Source: Burkholderiaceae bacterium (GTDB lineage Bacteria > Pseudomonadota > Gammaproteobacteria > Burkholderiales > Burkholderiaceae_C). Taken from it: a stretch of 64,000 nucleotides of DNA. Positions 7,935-16,102 of this stretch are shown here, piece by piece. Position numbers and translations under genes: made by a program. The stretch spans positions 1 to 64,000 of the forward strand of contig CAJYPV010000032.1 in the NCBI GenBank assembly GCA_913776825.1, written 5' to 3'. Position 1 is the first letter of the stretch. Each line of letters opens with the position of its first letter. The notes beneath the pieces were generated by a model that worked only from the letters and a program-made list of their open reading frames with translations, ran no database searches and had not been told where the DNA came from.

Positions 7935-8891
7935 ATGACAGCCCTTGCCCACCGCCCGCGCCCCGCCGCGGCCACCCGCGCGGCGACGATCGCGCCGGTC
8001 GTCACGCACGGTTTTGAGATCCGACCGCTCGATGCGCCGCTGGGCGCCGAGGTGCTGGGGCTGGATCTGAATCGACCGCTGAGCGACGGCGACTTCGCTC
8101 GTCTGCATCGCGCACACCTGGATCACCACCTGCTGGTGTTTCGAGATCAGCGCATCACGCCGGCGCAGCACGTCGCATTCAGCCGCCGTTGGGGTGAGCT
8201 GGAAATCCATGTGCTGCGCAACTTCCAGTTGCCCGGTCATCCGGAGATCCTGCAGGTCTCCAATCTGCGCGGCGTGGACGGCGAGCCGCTGGGCCTGGGC
8301 GATGCCGGCCGCTATTGGCATTCCGATCTCTCTTACAAGGATGCGCCCAGCCTGGGCTCGCTGCTGCATGCACAGGAGTTGCCGGACGAAGGCGGCGACA
8401 CCTTGTTCGCCAATCAACACCTGGCGTATGAACAGCTCCCGCTGGCGTTGCGCCGCGCGGTGGCGGGGCGACGTGCCGAACACAGCTATCTCGCCCGGTA
8501 TGAGGAACTGCGCGCGCGCAATCCCTGGCGCCCGAAGCTCACCCCGGAGCAGATCGCCGAGGTCAAGCCCGCCATTCATCCGGTGGTGCATCGGCATGCG
8601 GAGAACGGGCGCGCCGCTCTGTTCGTTAGCGAACATTTCACCACCCGCATCGTCGACCTGCCTGAGGACGAGAGTCGCGACCTGCTGAATCAGCTTTTCG
8701 ATCACAGCACCCGACCGCGGCTGGTCTACCGGCACCGGTGGCAACCGCACGACCTGATCTTCTGGGACAACCGCTCGCTGATGCATCTGGCCACGGGCTG
8801 CCCGGATCATCTGCGCCGGCATCTCTACCGCACCACGGTCAGGGGCTCGGTGCCCGTGGCCCATCACCTCGACGGATCGGGCCACCCATGA
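7935..8891 (+). CDS. TauD/TfdA-family Fe(II)/2-oxoglutarate dioxygenase
   Basis: The 318-residue enzyme carries the TauD fold. The iron site has His and Asp in YWHSDLSY (H129, D131) and a second His in WDNRSLMH near the C-terminus. RHLYRTTVRG supplies the basic residue for 2-oxoglutarate. Such enzymes hydroxylate sulfonates or alkyl sulfates next to the sulfur group so that sulfite is released. Because it overlaps the start of a sulfonate-type ABC transporter operon by 4 bases (ATGA), release of sulfur from an imported organosulfur compound is the best inference. Taurine itself is not proven. An upstream in-frame ATG at 7848 would add 29 unconserved residues. Confidence 0.88.
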   Translation: MTALAHRPRPAAATRAATIAPVVTHGFEIRPLDAPLGAEVLGLDLNRPLSDGDFARLHRAHLDHHLLVFRDQRITPAQHVAFSRRWGELEIHVLRNFQLPGHPEILQVSNLRGVDGEPLGLGDAGRYWHSDLSYKDAPSLGSLLHAQELPDEGGDTLFANQHLAYEQLPLALRRAVAGRRAEHSYLARYEELRARNPWRPKLTPEQIAEVKPAIHPVVHRHAENGRAALFVSEHFTTRIVDLPEDESRDLLNQLFDHSTRPRLVYRHRWQPHDLIFWDNRSLMHLATGCPDHLRRHLYRTTVRGSVPVAHHLDGSGHP

Positions 8892-9898
8892 GCATGCGTC
8901 TGCGCACCTTTTCCGCTGGCCTGCTGGCCGCCCTGATGACCGTCGTCGCCCTGCCGGCCCGCGCCGAAGGGCAGCTGCGCATCGCCGAGCAATTCGGCAT
9001 CGTCTATCTGCTGCTGAATGTCGCGCAGGACCAGAAGCTGATCGAGAAGCACGGCAAGGCCCAGGGCATCGACATCCGGGTGCAGAACGTCCAGCTCTCT
9101 GGCGGCCCGGCGATCAATGAGGCGCTGCTGTCCGGCAGCATCGACATCGCCGGCGCGGGCGTCGGCCCGTTGCTCACGCTGTGGGACCGCACCAAGGGCC
9201 GTCAGAACGTGCGCGGCATCGCCTCGCTGGGCAACTTCCCGTATTACCTCACCAGCAGCAATCCGGCCGTCCGAACGATCGACGACTTCAGCGATCAGGA
9301 CCGTATCGCCCTGCCGGCGGTGGGCGTGTCGGTGCAGGCGCGGCTGCTGCAACTGGCGTCTGCCAAGCGTTGGGGGGATGCCCAGTTCAACCGGCTCGAC
9401 AAGCTGCAGGTCGCCTTGCCGCATCCCGAGGCCACGGCGGCGCTGATCAAGGGCGGCACCGAGATCAATGCGCACTTCGGCAATCCGCCGTTCCAGGAGC
9501 AGGGACTCGCGGGCAATCCCAAGGTGCATGTGGTGCTCAACAGTTATGAGGTGCTGGGCGGGCCGGCGTCGGCCACGGTGCTCTACACCACCGAGAAATT
9601 CCGCCAGGAGAATCCGAAGACCTACAAGGCCTTCATCGCCGCGCTGGTGGAAGCGGCCGACTTCATCAGCCGCCATCCCGAACAGGCCGCCGACATCTAT
9701 CAGCGCCAGGAAGGCTCCAAGGCGCCGCGCGAGCTGCTGCTGAAGGTGATCCGCAATCCGGAGGTGCAGTTCAAGGTCGCGCCGCAGAACACCTTCGCGC
9801 TGGCCGAATTCATGCATCGGGTCGGCGCGATCAAGAACAAGCCGGCTTCGGTGAAGGATTACTTCTTCGACGACCCGCACAACGCCTCCGGGAGCTGA
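8888..9898 (+). CDS. ABC transporter substrate-binding protein, SsuA/TauA type
   Basis: The 336-residue periplasmic binding protein has a cleavable signal (FSAGLLAALMTVVALPARAEG). The mature part LRIAEQFGIVYLLLNVAQDQKLIEKHG and LSGGPAINEALLSGSIDIAGAGVGPLL is characteristic of the NMT1/SsuA family of aliphatic sulfonate, taurine and related binders. The ATGA overlap with the dioxygenase gene and the next gene two bases away place it in a four-gene operon: dioxygenase, binder, ATPase, permease. The ligand is probably an organosulfonate or sulfate ester. The exact compound cannot be read from sequence. Confidence 0.88.
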   Translation: MSMRLRTFSAGLLAALMTVVALPARAEGQLRIAEQFGIVYLLLNVAQDQKLIEKHGKAQGIDIRVQNVQLSGGPAINEALLSGSIDIAGAGVGPLLTLWDRTKGRQNVRGIASLGNFPYYLTSSNPAVRTIDDFSDQDRIALPAVGVSVQARLLQLASAKRWGDAQFNRLDKLQVALPHPEATAALIKGGTEINAHFGNPPFQEQGLAGNPKVHVVLNSYEVLGGPASATVLYTTEKFRQENPKTYKAFIAALVEAADFISRHPEQAADIYQRQEGSKAPRELLLKVIRNPEVQFKVAPQNTFALAEFMHRVGAIKNKPASVKDYFFDDPHNASGS

Positions 9899-9900
9899 GC

Positions 9901-10917
9901 GTGAGCGCCCGCCTGGATCGAGTGAGCCACCGCGTCCCGCTGCTGAGCGCGGCGCCCGATTCGCAGATCGTTCCCCGCTCGGCATTCGAGGCGCCGGCTG
10001 AGGAGGCGGCGCGCGTGCCCGCACCCGATGCGGCCACCGCCTTGCTTCGCGTGCAGGGACTCAGCCTGGACTACCGCAGCGATCGCGGCGTCGTGCGCGC
10101 CACGCATCGGGTGGACTTCGATGTCTTCCCGTCCGAACGCTTCGTGTTGCTCGGCGCCTCCGGCTGCGGCAAATCGTCGCTGCTCAAGGCGGTGGGCGGC
10201 TTTGTGCCGCCCAGCGAAGGCCGCATCCTGATCGATGGCCAACCGGTGCAAGGCCCCGGGTCGGACCGGGTCGCGGTGTTCCAGGAATTCGACCAGTTGC
10301 CGCCCTGGAAGACGGTGCTGGACAACGTCGCCTTTCCGCTCATCGCGTCCCGCCGCGCGACGCGTCCGGAGGCGCTGGCGCGTGCGCGAGACTGGCTGGC
10401 GCGTGTCGGCTTGGCCGACTTCGCGAATGCTTATCCGCATCAACTCTCCGGCGGCATGAAACAACGGGTGGCGATTGCCCGTGCGCTGGCGATGAAGCCC
10501 CGCGTGCTGTTGATGGACGAGCCCTTCGCCGCGCTGGACGCCCTCACCCGGCGCCGCATGCAGGACGAGCTGCTCGCGCTCTGGGAACAGGAGCGTTTCA
10601 CGTTGCTGTTCGTCACCCACGCGATCGACGAGGCGCTGACGATCGGCCACCGCATCCTGCTGTTGTCGCCGCATCCCGGTCGTGTGCGGGCCGAGCTGAA
10701 TGCGCAAGGCCTGACCCCCGCCCAGCGGCTGGCCCAGGCCCAGCGGATCGAGCGTCTGCTGTTCGAGCATGACGCCGTCGCAGGCGCTCAGAGCGCGGCT
10801 GACCACGAGGTGACCGCGCCGCTCGCCCGGCACGCGCCGCTTGATGTCGTGACCCGACCCCGTTCGGACGCGGGCCGGACGTCGGTGGCGATCGTCTCCA
10901 GCGAGTCCCGCGCATGA
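9901..10917 (+). CDS. ABC transporter ATP-binding protein, SsuB/TauB type
   Basis: The 338-residue ATPase starts at GTG, two bases after the preceding stop. It has Walker A GASGCGKSS, Q-loop FQEFDQLPPWKTVLDNVAFPL, signature LSGGMKQRVAIARAL, Walker B VLLMDEPFAALD and switch His in FVTHAIDEAL. DQLPPWKTV and LSPHPGRV are typical of the sulfonate/nitrate/taurine group. It carries an unusually long N-terminal extension (~45 residues, low complexity) and a C-terminal extension (~65 residues) beyond the usual ~260-residue length. It powers import with the permease whose start overlaps its stop by 4 bases. Confidence 0.9.
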   Translation: MSARLDRVSHRVPLLSAAPDSQIVPRSAFEAPAEEAARVPAPDAATALLRVQGLSLDYRSDRGVVRATHRVDFDVFPSERFVLLGASGCGKSSLLKAVGGFVPPSEGRILIDGQPVQGPGSDRVAVFQEFDQLPPWKTVLDNVAFPLIASRRATRPEALARARDWLARVGLADFANAYPHQLSGGMKQRVAIARALAMKPRVLLMDEPFAALDALTRRRMQDELLALWEQERFTLLFVTHAIDEALTIGHRILLLSPHPGRVRAELNAQGLTPAQRLAQAQRIERLLFEHDAVAGAQSAADHEVTAPLARHAPLDVVTRPRSDAGRTSVAIVSSESRA

Positions 10918-11807
10918 GCCTGCCCCACCCATCGAACGTCGCGATCCCCCAGCATCCGGCGCCGCGCCCCGAGCGCGAATTCACGCCCGCACCGTACCGC
11001 GCTGACGCGGTGGCGGTGGCGTCACGCTGGCGTCGCCTGATCGAGGCCAGCGCCTGGCGGCAGGTCGCGCTGCTGGCGCTGCTGGCCGTGCTGTGGGAAG
11101 TCGCCGCCCGTCTCGCCGACAACGACCTGCTGCTGCCCACGTTCAGTGCGGCGGCCAAAGCCCTGGTGCTGGGCGTGATCGACGGCGAGTTGCTGATGCG
11201 CGCGGCGATCTCCTTGAAGCTGTTGCTGCAGGGCTATCTGCTCGGCGTGGTGTTGGCGCTGGCCTTGACTGCGCTGGCGACCTCGTCCCGATGGGGACGC
11301 GATCTGCTGGCGAGTCTGACGGCGATGTTCAATCCCTTGCCCGCGATTGCGCTGCTGCCTTTGGCGCTGCTGTGGTTCGGCCTGGGCGCGAAGAGCCTGA
11401 TCTTCGTGCTGGTCCATGCGGTGCTGTGGCCGCTCGCACTGGCGGCCTCGGCGGGCTTCGCGGCCGTGCCCGAGACCTTGCGCATGGCGGGTCGCAATTA
11501 CGGTCTGGCGGGCCCGCGCTATGTCGCGCAGATCCTGCTGCCGGCGGCCTTGCCGTCGATCCTGTCGGGGTTGCGCGTCGGCTGGGCCTTTGCCTGGCGC
11601 ACGCTGATCGCGGCCGAGCTGTTCTTCGGCGCGTCGTCCGGTCAGGGCGGGCTGGGCTGGTACATCTTCCAGAACCGCAACGAGCTGATGACCGATCACG
11701 TCTTCGCCGGGCTGGCGATGGTCATCCTGATCGGATGGCTGGCCGAGCGGCTGGTGTTCAGCACCGTCGAGCGGCTCACCGTGCGGCGTTGGGGCATGCA
11801 GCGCTGA
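10914..11807 (+). CDS. ABC transporter permease, SsuC/TauC type
   Basis: The 297-residue inner-membrane permease has a ~40-residue hydrophilic N-terminal tail, then about six membrane helices starting at VALLALLAVLWEVAARL. The coupling loop and C-terminal half (FNPLPAIALLPLALLWFGLG, then SILSGLRVGWAFAWRTLIAAEL) are typical of sulfonate permeases. It is the last gene of the operon beginning at 7935 and is translationally coupled to the ATPase. About 100 bases separate it from the convergent amino-acid transporter operon. Confidence 0.9.
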   Translation: MSLPHPSNVAIPQHPAPRPEREFTPAPYRADAVAVASRWRRLIEASAWRQVALLALLAVLWEVAARLADNDLLLPTFSAAAKALVLGVIDGELLMRAAISLKLLLQGYLLGVVLALALTALATSSRWGRDLLASLTAMFNPLPAIALLPLALLWFGLGAKSLIFVLVHAVLWPLALAASAGFAAVPETLRMAGRNYGLAGPRYVAQILLPAALPSILSGLRVGWAFAWRTLIAAELFFGASSGQGGLGWYIFQNRNELMTDHVFAGLAMVILIGWLAERLVFSTVERLTVRRWGMQR

Positions 11808-11908
11808 GGGCGACGCTGATGGCGGTCGCGTCGGCCTACCGCGCCGGCCCACCGCGCTGGTGAACACGCTGGCGCACGAAGCCGCTTGACGGCCTCTTCG
11901 CCGCGCAT

Positions 11909-12592
11909 TCATACCGCAGCGGTCTGGCGCCCGAGGCGCTGCGCCCAGAGCGACAAGCCCCAGCACATCAGGAAATAGCTCAGCGCCAGAAACCCATACA
12001 CCGCCACCGGATGCACCAGCACCTGGGCATTGACCTGCCCCGCGACGAACGACAGTTCCGACAGGCCGATGATGGTGCCCAAGGAGGTGGCCTTGATCGT
12101 CGAGGCCAACTGATTGACCAACGACGGCAACATCTGGCGCAGCGCCTGCGGCAGCAGGATCAGGCGCAAGGCCTGGCCCCGGCTCATGCCCAGCGCCTCG
12201 GCGGCCTGCCACTGGCCGGCAGGCAAGGCCTGCAGGCCGGCACGCACGATCTCCGCCAGGTAAGCGGCATCGAAGATCACCAGCGCCGCCAGCATGGTGC
12301 TGAATTGGTCGGTCTTGTGGCCGGTGACTACCGGCAGGAAGAAGTAGGCCCAGAACACCACCATCAACAGCGGCGTGCCACGCACGGCATGGACCAGCAC
12401 CGTGACCGGCCGCCGCCACCGTGGGCGTGGGCTGACGCGGGCCACGCCCAGCACCACGCCCAGCGGCAGCGCCAGGACCAGGCCGCTGCCGGCGAGCAAC
12501 AGCGTCATCGCCAGACCGCCGAGCGGCCCATGCGGATACTGGCCGATCAACACATACAGCCAGTAGGTGTCGAGCATCTCGATCAGGCTCAT
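11909..12592 (-). CDS. Polar amino acid ABC transporter permease (GltK/HisM-like)
   Basis: The 227-residue inner-membrane permease has the family signature EIVRAGLQALPAGQWQAAEALGMSRGQALRLILLPQALRQMLPSLVNQ, including the EAA coupling loop, and RGTPLLMVVFW. It starts 22 bases after the stop of the second permease, so the two form a heterodimer. The cognate ATPase gene is absent from this cluster. The neighbouring CBS/CGL genes and overall sulfur setting suggest a sulfur amino acid (cystine, cystathionine or methionine derivative) as ligand, but the sequence does not prove it. Confidence 0.88.
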   Translation of the reverse strand: MSLIEMLDTYWLYVLIGQYPHGPLGGLAMTLLLAGSGLVLALPLGVVLGVARVSPRPRWRRPVTVLVHAVRGTPLLMVVFWAYFFLPVVTGHKTDQFSTMLAALVIFDAAYLAEIVRAGLQALPAGQWQAAEALGMSRGQALRLILLPQALRQMLPSLVNQLASTIKATSLGTIIGLSELSFVAGQVNAQVLVHPVAVYGFLALSYFLMCWGLSLWAQRLGRQTAAV

Positions 12593-12614
12593 CGCGCGCT
12601 CCGTGTCGGGGGGC

Positions 12615-13316
12615 TCATCGTGCTGCGGGCCGCATCGGCGCGCGGTGCTGATAGAGGGCGCCCGCCGCGGTGATGAGGAGTGAGACGCTCAGATAGACGG
12701 CCGTGGCCGCTGCGAAGGTTTCGAAGCCGCGAAAACTCGCCGTTTCGATGCGTTGGGCCTGATACATCAGCTCGCCCGCACCGACCACGGTCGCGAGGCT
12801 GGTGTTCTTCCACAGATGGAGCGTCTGCGAGATCAACGGCGGCACGGTGGCGCGCAAGGCTTGCGGCAGCACGATGAGGCGCACCGTGTCGCGCGGCGTG
12901 AGCCCCAGCGCACGCGCGGCGAGCCATTGACCCGTCGGCACCGCGCGCAGGCCGGAGCGCACGTCCTCCGCCATGTAGGCCGCGGTGTAGCTGACCAGCG
13001 CGGCCAGTGCGGCGAAGGCTTCGACGTGGCCGGCGTAAAGCCAGGCCCGAGGGCCTTCCGGCAGGAGCTCCGGCACCGCGAAATACCAGAACAGCATGTG
13101 GGCCAGCAGCGGCACATTGCGCACCACCGTCACATAGGTGCGGGCGAGGCCCCGCCACAGCGGCGCTCGCGCCAATCCGGCGAGCGCGATCAGGATGCCC
13201 AGCGGCAGCGCCATCGCGCCGGCCGCGAGGGTCAGCACCAGGGACAGACGAATGCCGGCGAGCAGCCAGTCGAGAAACTGGCCGTGCAGCAGCGGGGTGA
13301 AATCGAGCACGGGCAT
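12615..13316 (-). CDS. Polar amino acid ABC transporter permease (GltJ/HisQ-like)
   Basis: The 233-residue permease has VVRNVPLLAHMLFWYFAVPELLPEGP in the first half and AYMAEDVRSGLRAVPTGQWLAARALGLTPRDTVRLIVLPQALR as the coupling loop, matching glutamate/aspartate-type permeases. The start was set at MPVLDFTPLLHGQFLDWLL, since the preceding 20 codons (from 13376) are unconserved and overlap the intercistronic hairpin. It lies between the binding protein gene and the partner permease in one operon. Confidence 0.88.
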   Translation of the reverse strand: MPVLDFTPLLHGQFLDWLLAGIRLSLVLTLAAGAMALPLGILIALAGLARAPLWRGLARTYVTVVRNVPLLAHMLFWYFAVPELLPEGPRAWLYAGHVEAFAALAALVSYTAAYMAEDVRSGLRAVPTGQWLAARALGLTPRDTVRLIVLPQALRATVPPLISQTLHLWKNTSLATVVGAGELMYQAQRIETASFRGFETFAAATAVYLSVSLLITAAGALYQHRAPMRPAAR

Positions 13317-13344
13317 GGGCAACGGTGGGCGGTCCCACAAAGGA

Positions 13345-13368
13345 ACGCCCCGGCCGAAGCCGGGGCGT
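13345..13368 (-). terminator. Very stable intercistronic hairpin after the binding-protein gene
   Basis: A perfect 10-base stem (ACGCCCCGGC/GCCGGGGCGT) closes a four-base loop that reads UUCG in the minus-strand transcript, with the C-G closing pair typical of extra-stable tetraloops. It sits 46 bases after the binding-protein stop and before the permeases, with no T-run. Such hairpins commonly keep binding-protein mRNA more abundant than permease mRNA. Confidence 0.7.
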
Positions 13369-13413
13369 GCTTGCATCGGATGTCAAAGTGATCGGTTCAT
13401 CGCTGGGTCGTGT

Positions 13414-14244
13414 TCAGCCCTCCACCTGGTCGCTGTCAATCTTGAAGCTGCGGGTCTGGAACTTGAGCCGCGTCTGCGGCCCATACCATTTCTGGAACAG
13501 CTGCTCCGCGCTGCCGCGGGCCTCCAGCTCGCGCAAGGTGCCGTCGACCTGGGCCTTGAGTCGCGATTCACCCTTGCGCAGGCCGAGCGCCAAGGGCTCG
13601 ATGCTCAGGTTGGTCGGCAGGATCTCGTATTGCGCTGCCGCCGGACCCAGCTTGGCGAACTGGTCGAGCAAGGACACCTCGTCATTGACGAAGGCGACGC
13701 CCTTGCCCTGCTGCAGCGCCTGGAAGGCCAGCGGTCCGGTATCGAAGGTGACGACTTCCACGCTGGCCACGGCCTTGCGGATGTTGGGCTCCTGGGTGCC
13801 GCCCTTGACCGTCACCACCTTCTTGCCGGCCAGCTGGTTCAGCGACTGGATGCCGCTGTCCTTGCGCACCAGCACTTTCTGGCCGGTGATGAAGGTGGTG
13901 AGCGAAAAATCGATCACCGCCTCCCGCTCCTTGTTGTGGGTCAGGCTGGCGGCCAGCAGGTCGACATGGCCTTGCTGCAGCTCCGGAATGCGCGCGGCCA
14001 CCGCGAGCTGCTTGAGCCGCAGCTTCACGCCCAGCTTGTCGGCGATGGCCTTGGCCAGGTCCACTTCATAGCCGACGATCTCCCGCGATTTGGGATCGAT
14101 GAAGCTGTTGGGCTCATCGGTGCCGAGCACGCCGACGACCAGCTCGCCCTTCTTGCGGATGTCGTCGAGCTGATCGGCATGCGCGATGCCCATCAGGGAG
14201 GCGGACGTGGCGATGATCAGCAGGGCGCGGCGGGTCAGGGACAT
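13414..14244 (-). CDS. Amino acid ABC transporter substrate-binding protein (family 3)
   Basis: The 276-residue periplasmic binder has signal peptide MSLTRRALLIIATSASLMGIAHA, then DQLDDIRKKGELVVGVLGTDEPNSFID and GYEVDLAKAIADKLGVKL, the classic SBP_bac_3 opening. The ligand-binding region includes LLAASLTHNKEREAVIDFS. AAGGAG precedes the ATG by 10 bases. It is the first gene of the operon, followed by the stabilising hairpin and two permeases, and is transcribed divergently from the CBS gene. A sulfur amino acid ligand is plausible from context only. Confidence 0.9.
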   Translation of the reverse strand: MSLTRRALLIIATSASLMGIAHADQLDDIRKKGELVVGVLGTDEPNSFIDPKSREIVGYEVDLAKAIADKLGVKLRLKQLAVAARIPELQQGHVDLLAASLTHNKEREAVIDFSLTTFITGQKVLVRKDSGIQSLNQLAGKKVVTVKGGTQEPNIRKAVASVEVVTFDTGPLAFQALQQGKGVAFVNDEVSLLDQFAKLGPAAAQYEILPTNLSIEPLALGLRKGESRLKAQVDGTLRELEARGSAEQLFQKWYGPQTRLKFQTRSFKIDSDQVEG

Positions 14245-14665
14245 GGTGATGGGCTCCTTGATAAGCAGGGATCAGCGAGATCGAGAGCGTCCCTGGGGAA
14301 GGGCTGCTCGATGGGTTGAATTCGACTGGGCCTGAGCTTAGGCAGCGGCCGGCGCGCCACGAACGAAGCGATGGGCATATGCATGCGCGGCTTCCATCCA
14401 TGTGCGCCGAGGCCTGCGCGCCGGCGGACCCCGCCGTCGGGCACGCGGCCTGCTCGCGTCCCTGATGCGGCGGACACGGCAGGCCGTAGAGGCGGCTCGT
14501 CATCGGTCAGGTCATCCACCATTCAGACGTTCCGCGGATAAGCTCATGCGTGAATCGCGCTTGGTGCTGTCTCGCTTCGGCGATAGCCTGCCCGGTTCGC
14601 CTGCGCCGTCCTACCCGGACGCCGCCGCGCACATCCATCCCACCAGGATCAAGAAGGAGCGCACC
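14245..14665. other. Divergent promoter region, amino-acid transporter / CBS operon
   Basis: This 421-base region between divergent operons contains GCATATGC followed by ATGC near 14376-14386, a small palindromic patch. The CBS reading frame stays open upstream to 14402 but carries nothing conserved there. I see no clear terminator. Both operons could be controlled from here by one sulfur or methionine regulator. Confidence 0.4.
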
Positions 14666-16102
14666 ATGAGTGCCACGGAGACATCGACCTCATCCGCCCC
14701 CCCGACCTCGGCCGACGCGCAACATGCGGCGCCCCGTTCCGGCCGCCCCGCCGTGCTGGACCTGATCGGCAACACGCCGCTGGTGCCGGTGCGTCGGCTC
14801 GACACCGGCTGCTGCGAGCTGTTCCTGAAGCTGGAATCGCAGAACCCGGGCGGCTCGATCAAGGACCGCATCGGCCTGTCGATGATCGAAGCTGCGGAGC
14901 GCGACGGCCTGCTGCAGCCCGGCGGCACCGTCGTGGAGGCCACTGCCGGCAACACCGGTCTGGGTCTGGCGCTGGTCGCGCGGGCCAAGGGCTATCGGGT
15001 CGCGCTGGTGGTGCCGGACAAGATGTCGGCGGAGAAGGTGCTGCAGCTCAAGGCGCTGGGGGCCGAGGTCCACATCACCCGCTCCGATGTCGGCAAGGGC
15101 CATCCCGACTACTACCAGGACCGCGCCGCCAAGCTGGTACTGGACCTGCCCGGCGCCTGGTATGCCGACCAGTTCAACAACCCCAACAACCCGCTCGCGC
15201 ATGAGACGACCACCGGCCCGGAGATCTGGCAGCAAGTCGGCCACCGCATCGATGCGATGGTGTGCGGCGTCGGCTCGGGCGGCACCTTGACCGGACTCTC
15301 GCGCTTCTTCGCCAAAGTCCGGCCGGGCCTGGACATGGTGCTGGCCGACCCGGCCGGCTCGATCCTCAAGGACTATGTCGAGACCGGCACCTATGGCGAC
15401 GCCGGCTCCTGGGCGGTCGAGGGCATCGGCGAGGACTTCGTGCCGCCGATCGCGGACCTCAGCGGCGTGCGCCATGCCTACCGCATCACCGATGAGGAGA
15501 GCTTCGCCACCGCCCGCGCGCTCTACAAGGCCGAAGGCATCCTCGCCGGCTCGTCGACCGGCACGCTGCTGGCCGCGGCGCTCCAGTACTGCCGCGCCCA
15601 GACCACGCCCAAGCGTGTCGTGACCTTCGTCTGCGACACCGGCACCCGCTATCTGTCCAAGGTCTACAACGATCCGTGGATGTTCGACCAGGGCCTGCTC
15701 AAGCGCACCACCCAAGGCGATCTGCGCGACCTGATCGCGCGGCGCACCGAAGACGGCGCCGTCGTCAGCGTCAGCCCGGAGGACACGCTGTCCACCGCCT
15801 TCGCCCGCATGCGCCAGGCCGAGGTGTCCCAGTTGCCCGTGCTGCGCGACGGGCGGCTGGTCGGCCTGCTCGACGAGTCCGATCTGCTCGCCCAGATGCA
15901 CATGGACGCGCGCCACTTCAAGGATCCGGTCGAGCGCGCGATGAGCCATGATGTGCAGACCTTGCCGCCCCACGCGCCGCTGTCCGACCTGATCGCGCAG
16001 CTGCGCAAGGGCCTGGTGGCCGTGATCGCCGACGATCGCGGCTTCTACGGCCTGGTCACCCGATTCGATCTGTTGAACCACCTGCGAAAGGGCTTGTCAT
16101 GA
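14666..16102 (+). CDS. Cystathionine beta-synthase
   Basis: The 478-residue PLP enzyme joins serine and homocysteine into cystathionine, the first step of reverse transsulfuration. The PLP lysine is K66 in NPGGSIKDRIG. VEATAGNTGLGLALVA and GVGSGGTLTGLSRFF are the substrate and PLP-phosphate loops. Residues ~350-478 are a pair of CBS domains (VSVSPEDTLSTAFARMRQAEVSQLPVLRDGRLVGLLDESDLL, then the second), which separates it from cysteine synthase. AAGGAG precedes the ATG at 14666. It overlaps the next gene by 4 bases (ATGA), so both transsulfuration enzymes are made together. It lacks the N-terminal heme domain of the animal enzyme. Confidence 0.93.
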   Translation: MSATETSTSSAPPTSADAQHAAPRSGRPAVLDLIGNTPLVPVRRLDTGCCELFLKLESQNPGGSIKDRIGLSMIEAAERDGLLQPGGTVVEATAGNTGLGLALVARAKGYRVALVVPDKMSAEKVLQLKALGAEVHITRSDVGKGHPDYYQDRAAKLVLDLPGAWYADQFNNPNNPLAHETTTGPEIWQQVGHRIDAMVCGVGSGGTLTGLSRFFAKVRPGLDMVLADPAGSILKDYVETGTYGDAGSWAVEGIGEDFVPPIADLSGVRHAYRITDEESFATARALYKAEGILAGSSTGTLLAAALQYCRAQTTPKRVVTFVCDTGTRYLSKVYNDPWMFDQGLLKRTTQGDLRDLIARRTEDGAVVSVSPEDTLSTAFARMRQAEVSQLPVLRDGRLVGLLDESDLLAQMHMDARHFKDPVERAMSHDVQTLPPHAPLSDLIAQLRKGLVAVIADDRGFYGLVTRFDLLNHLRKGLS

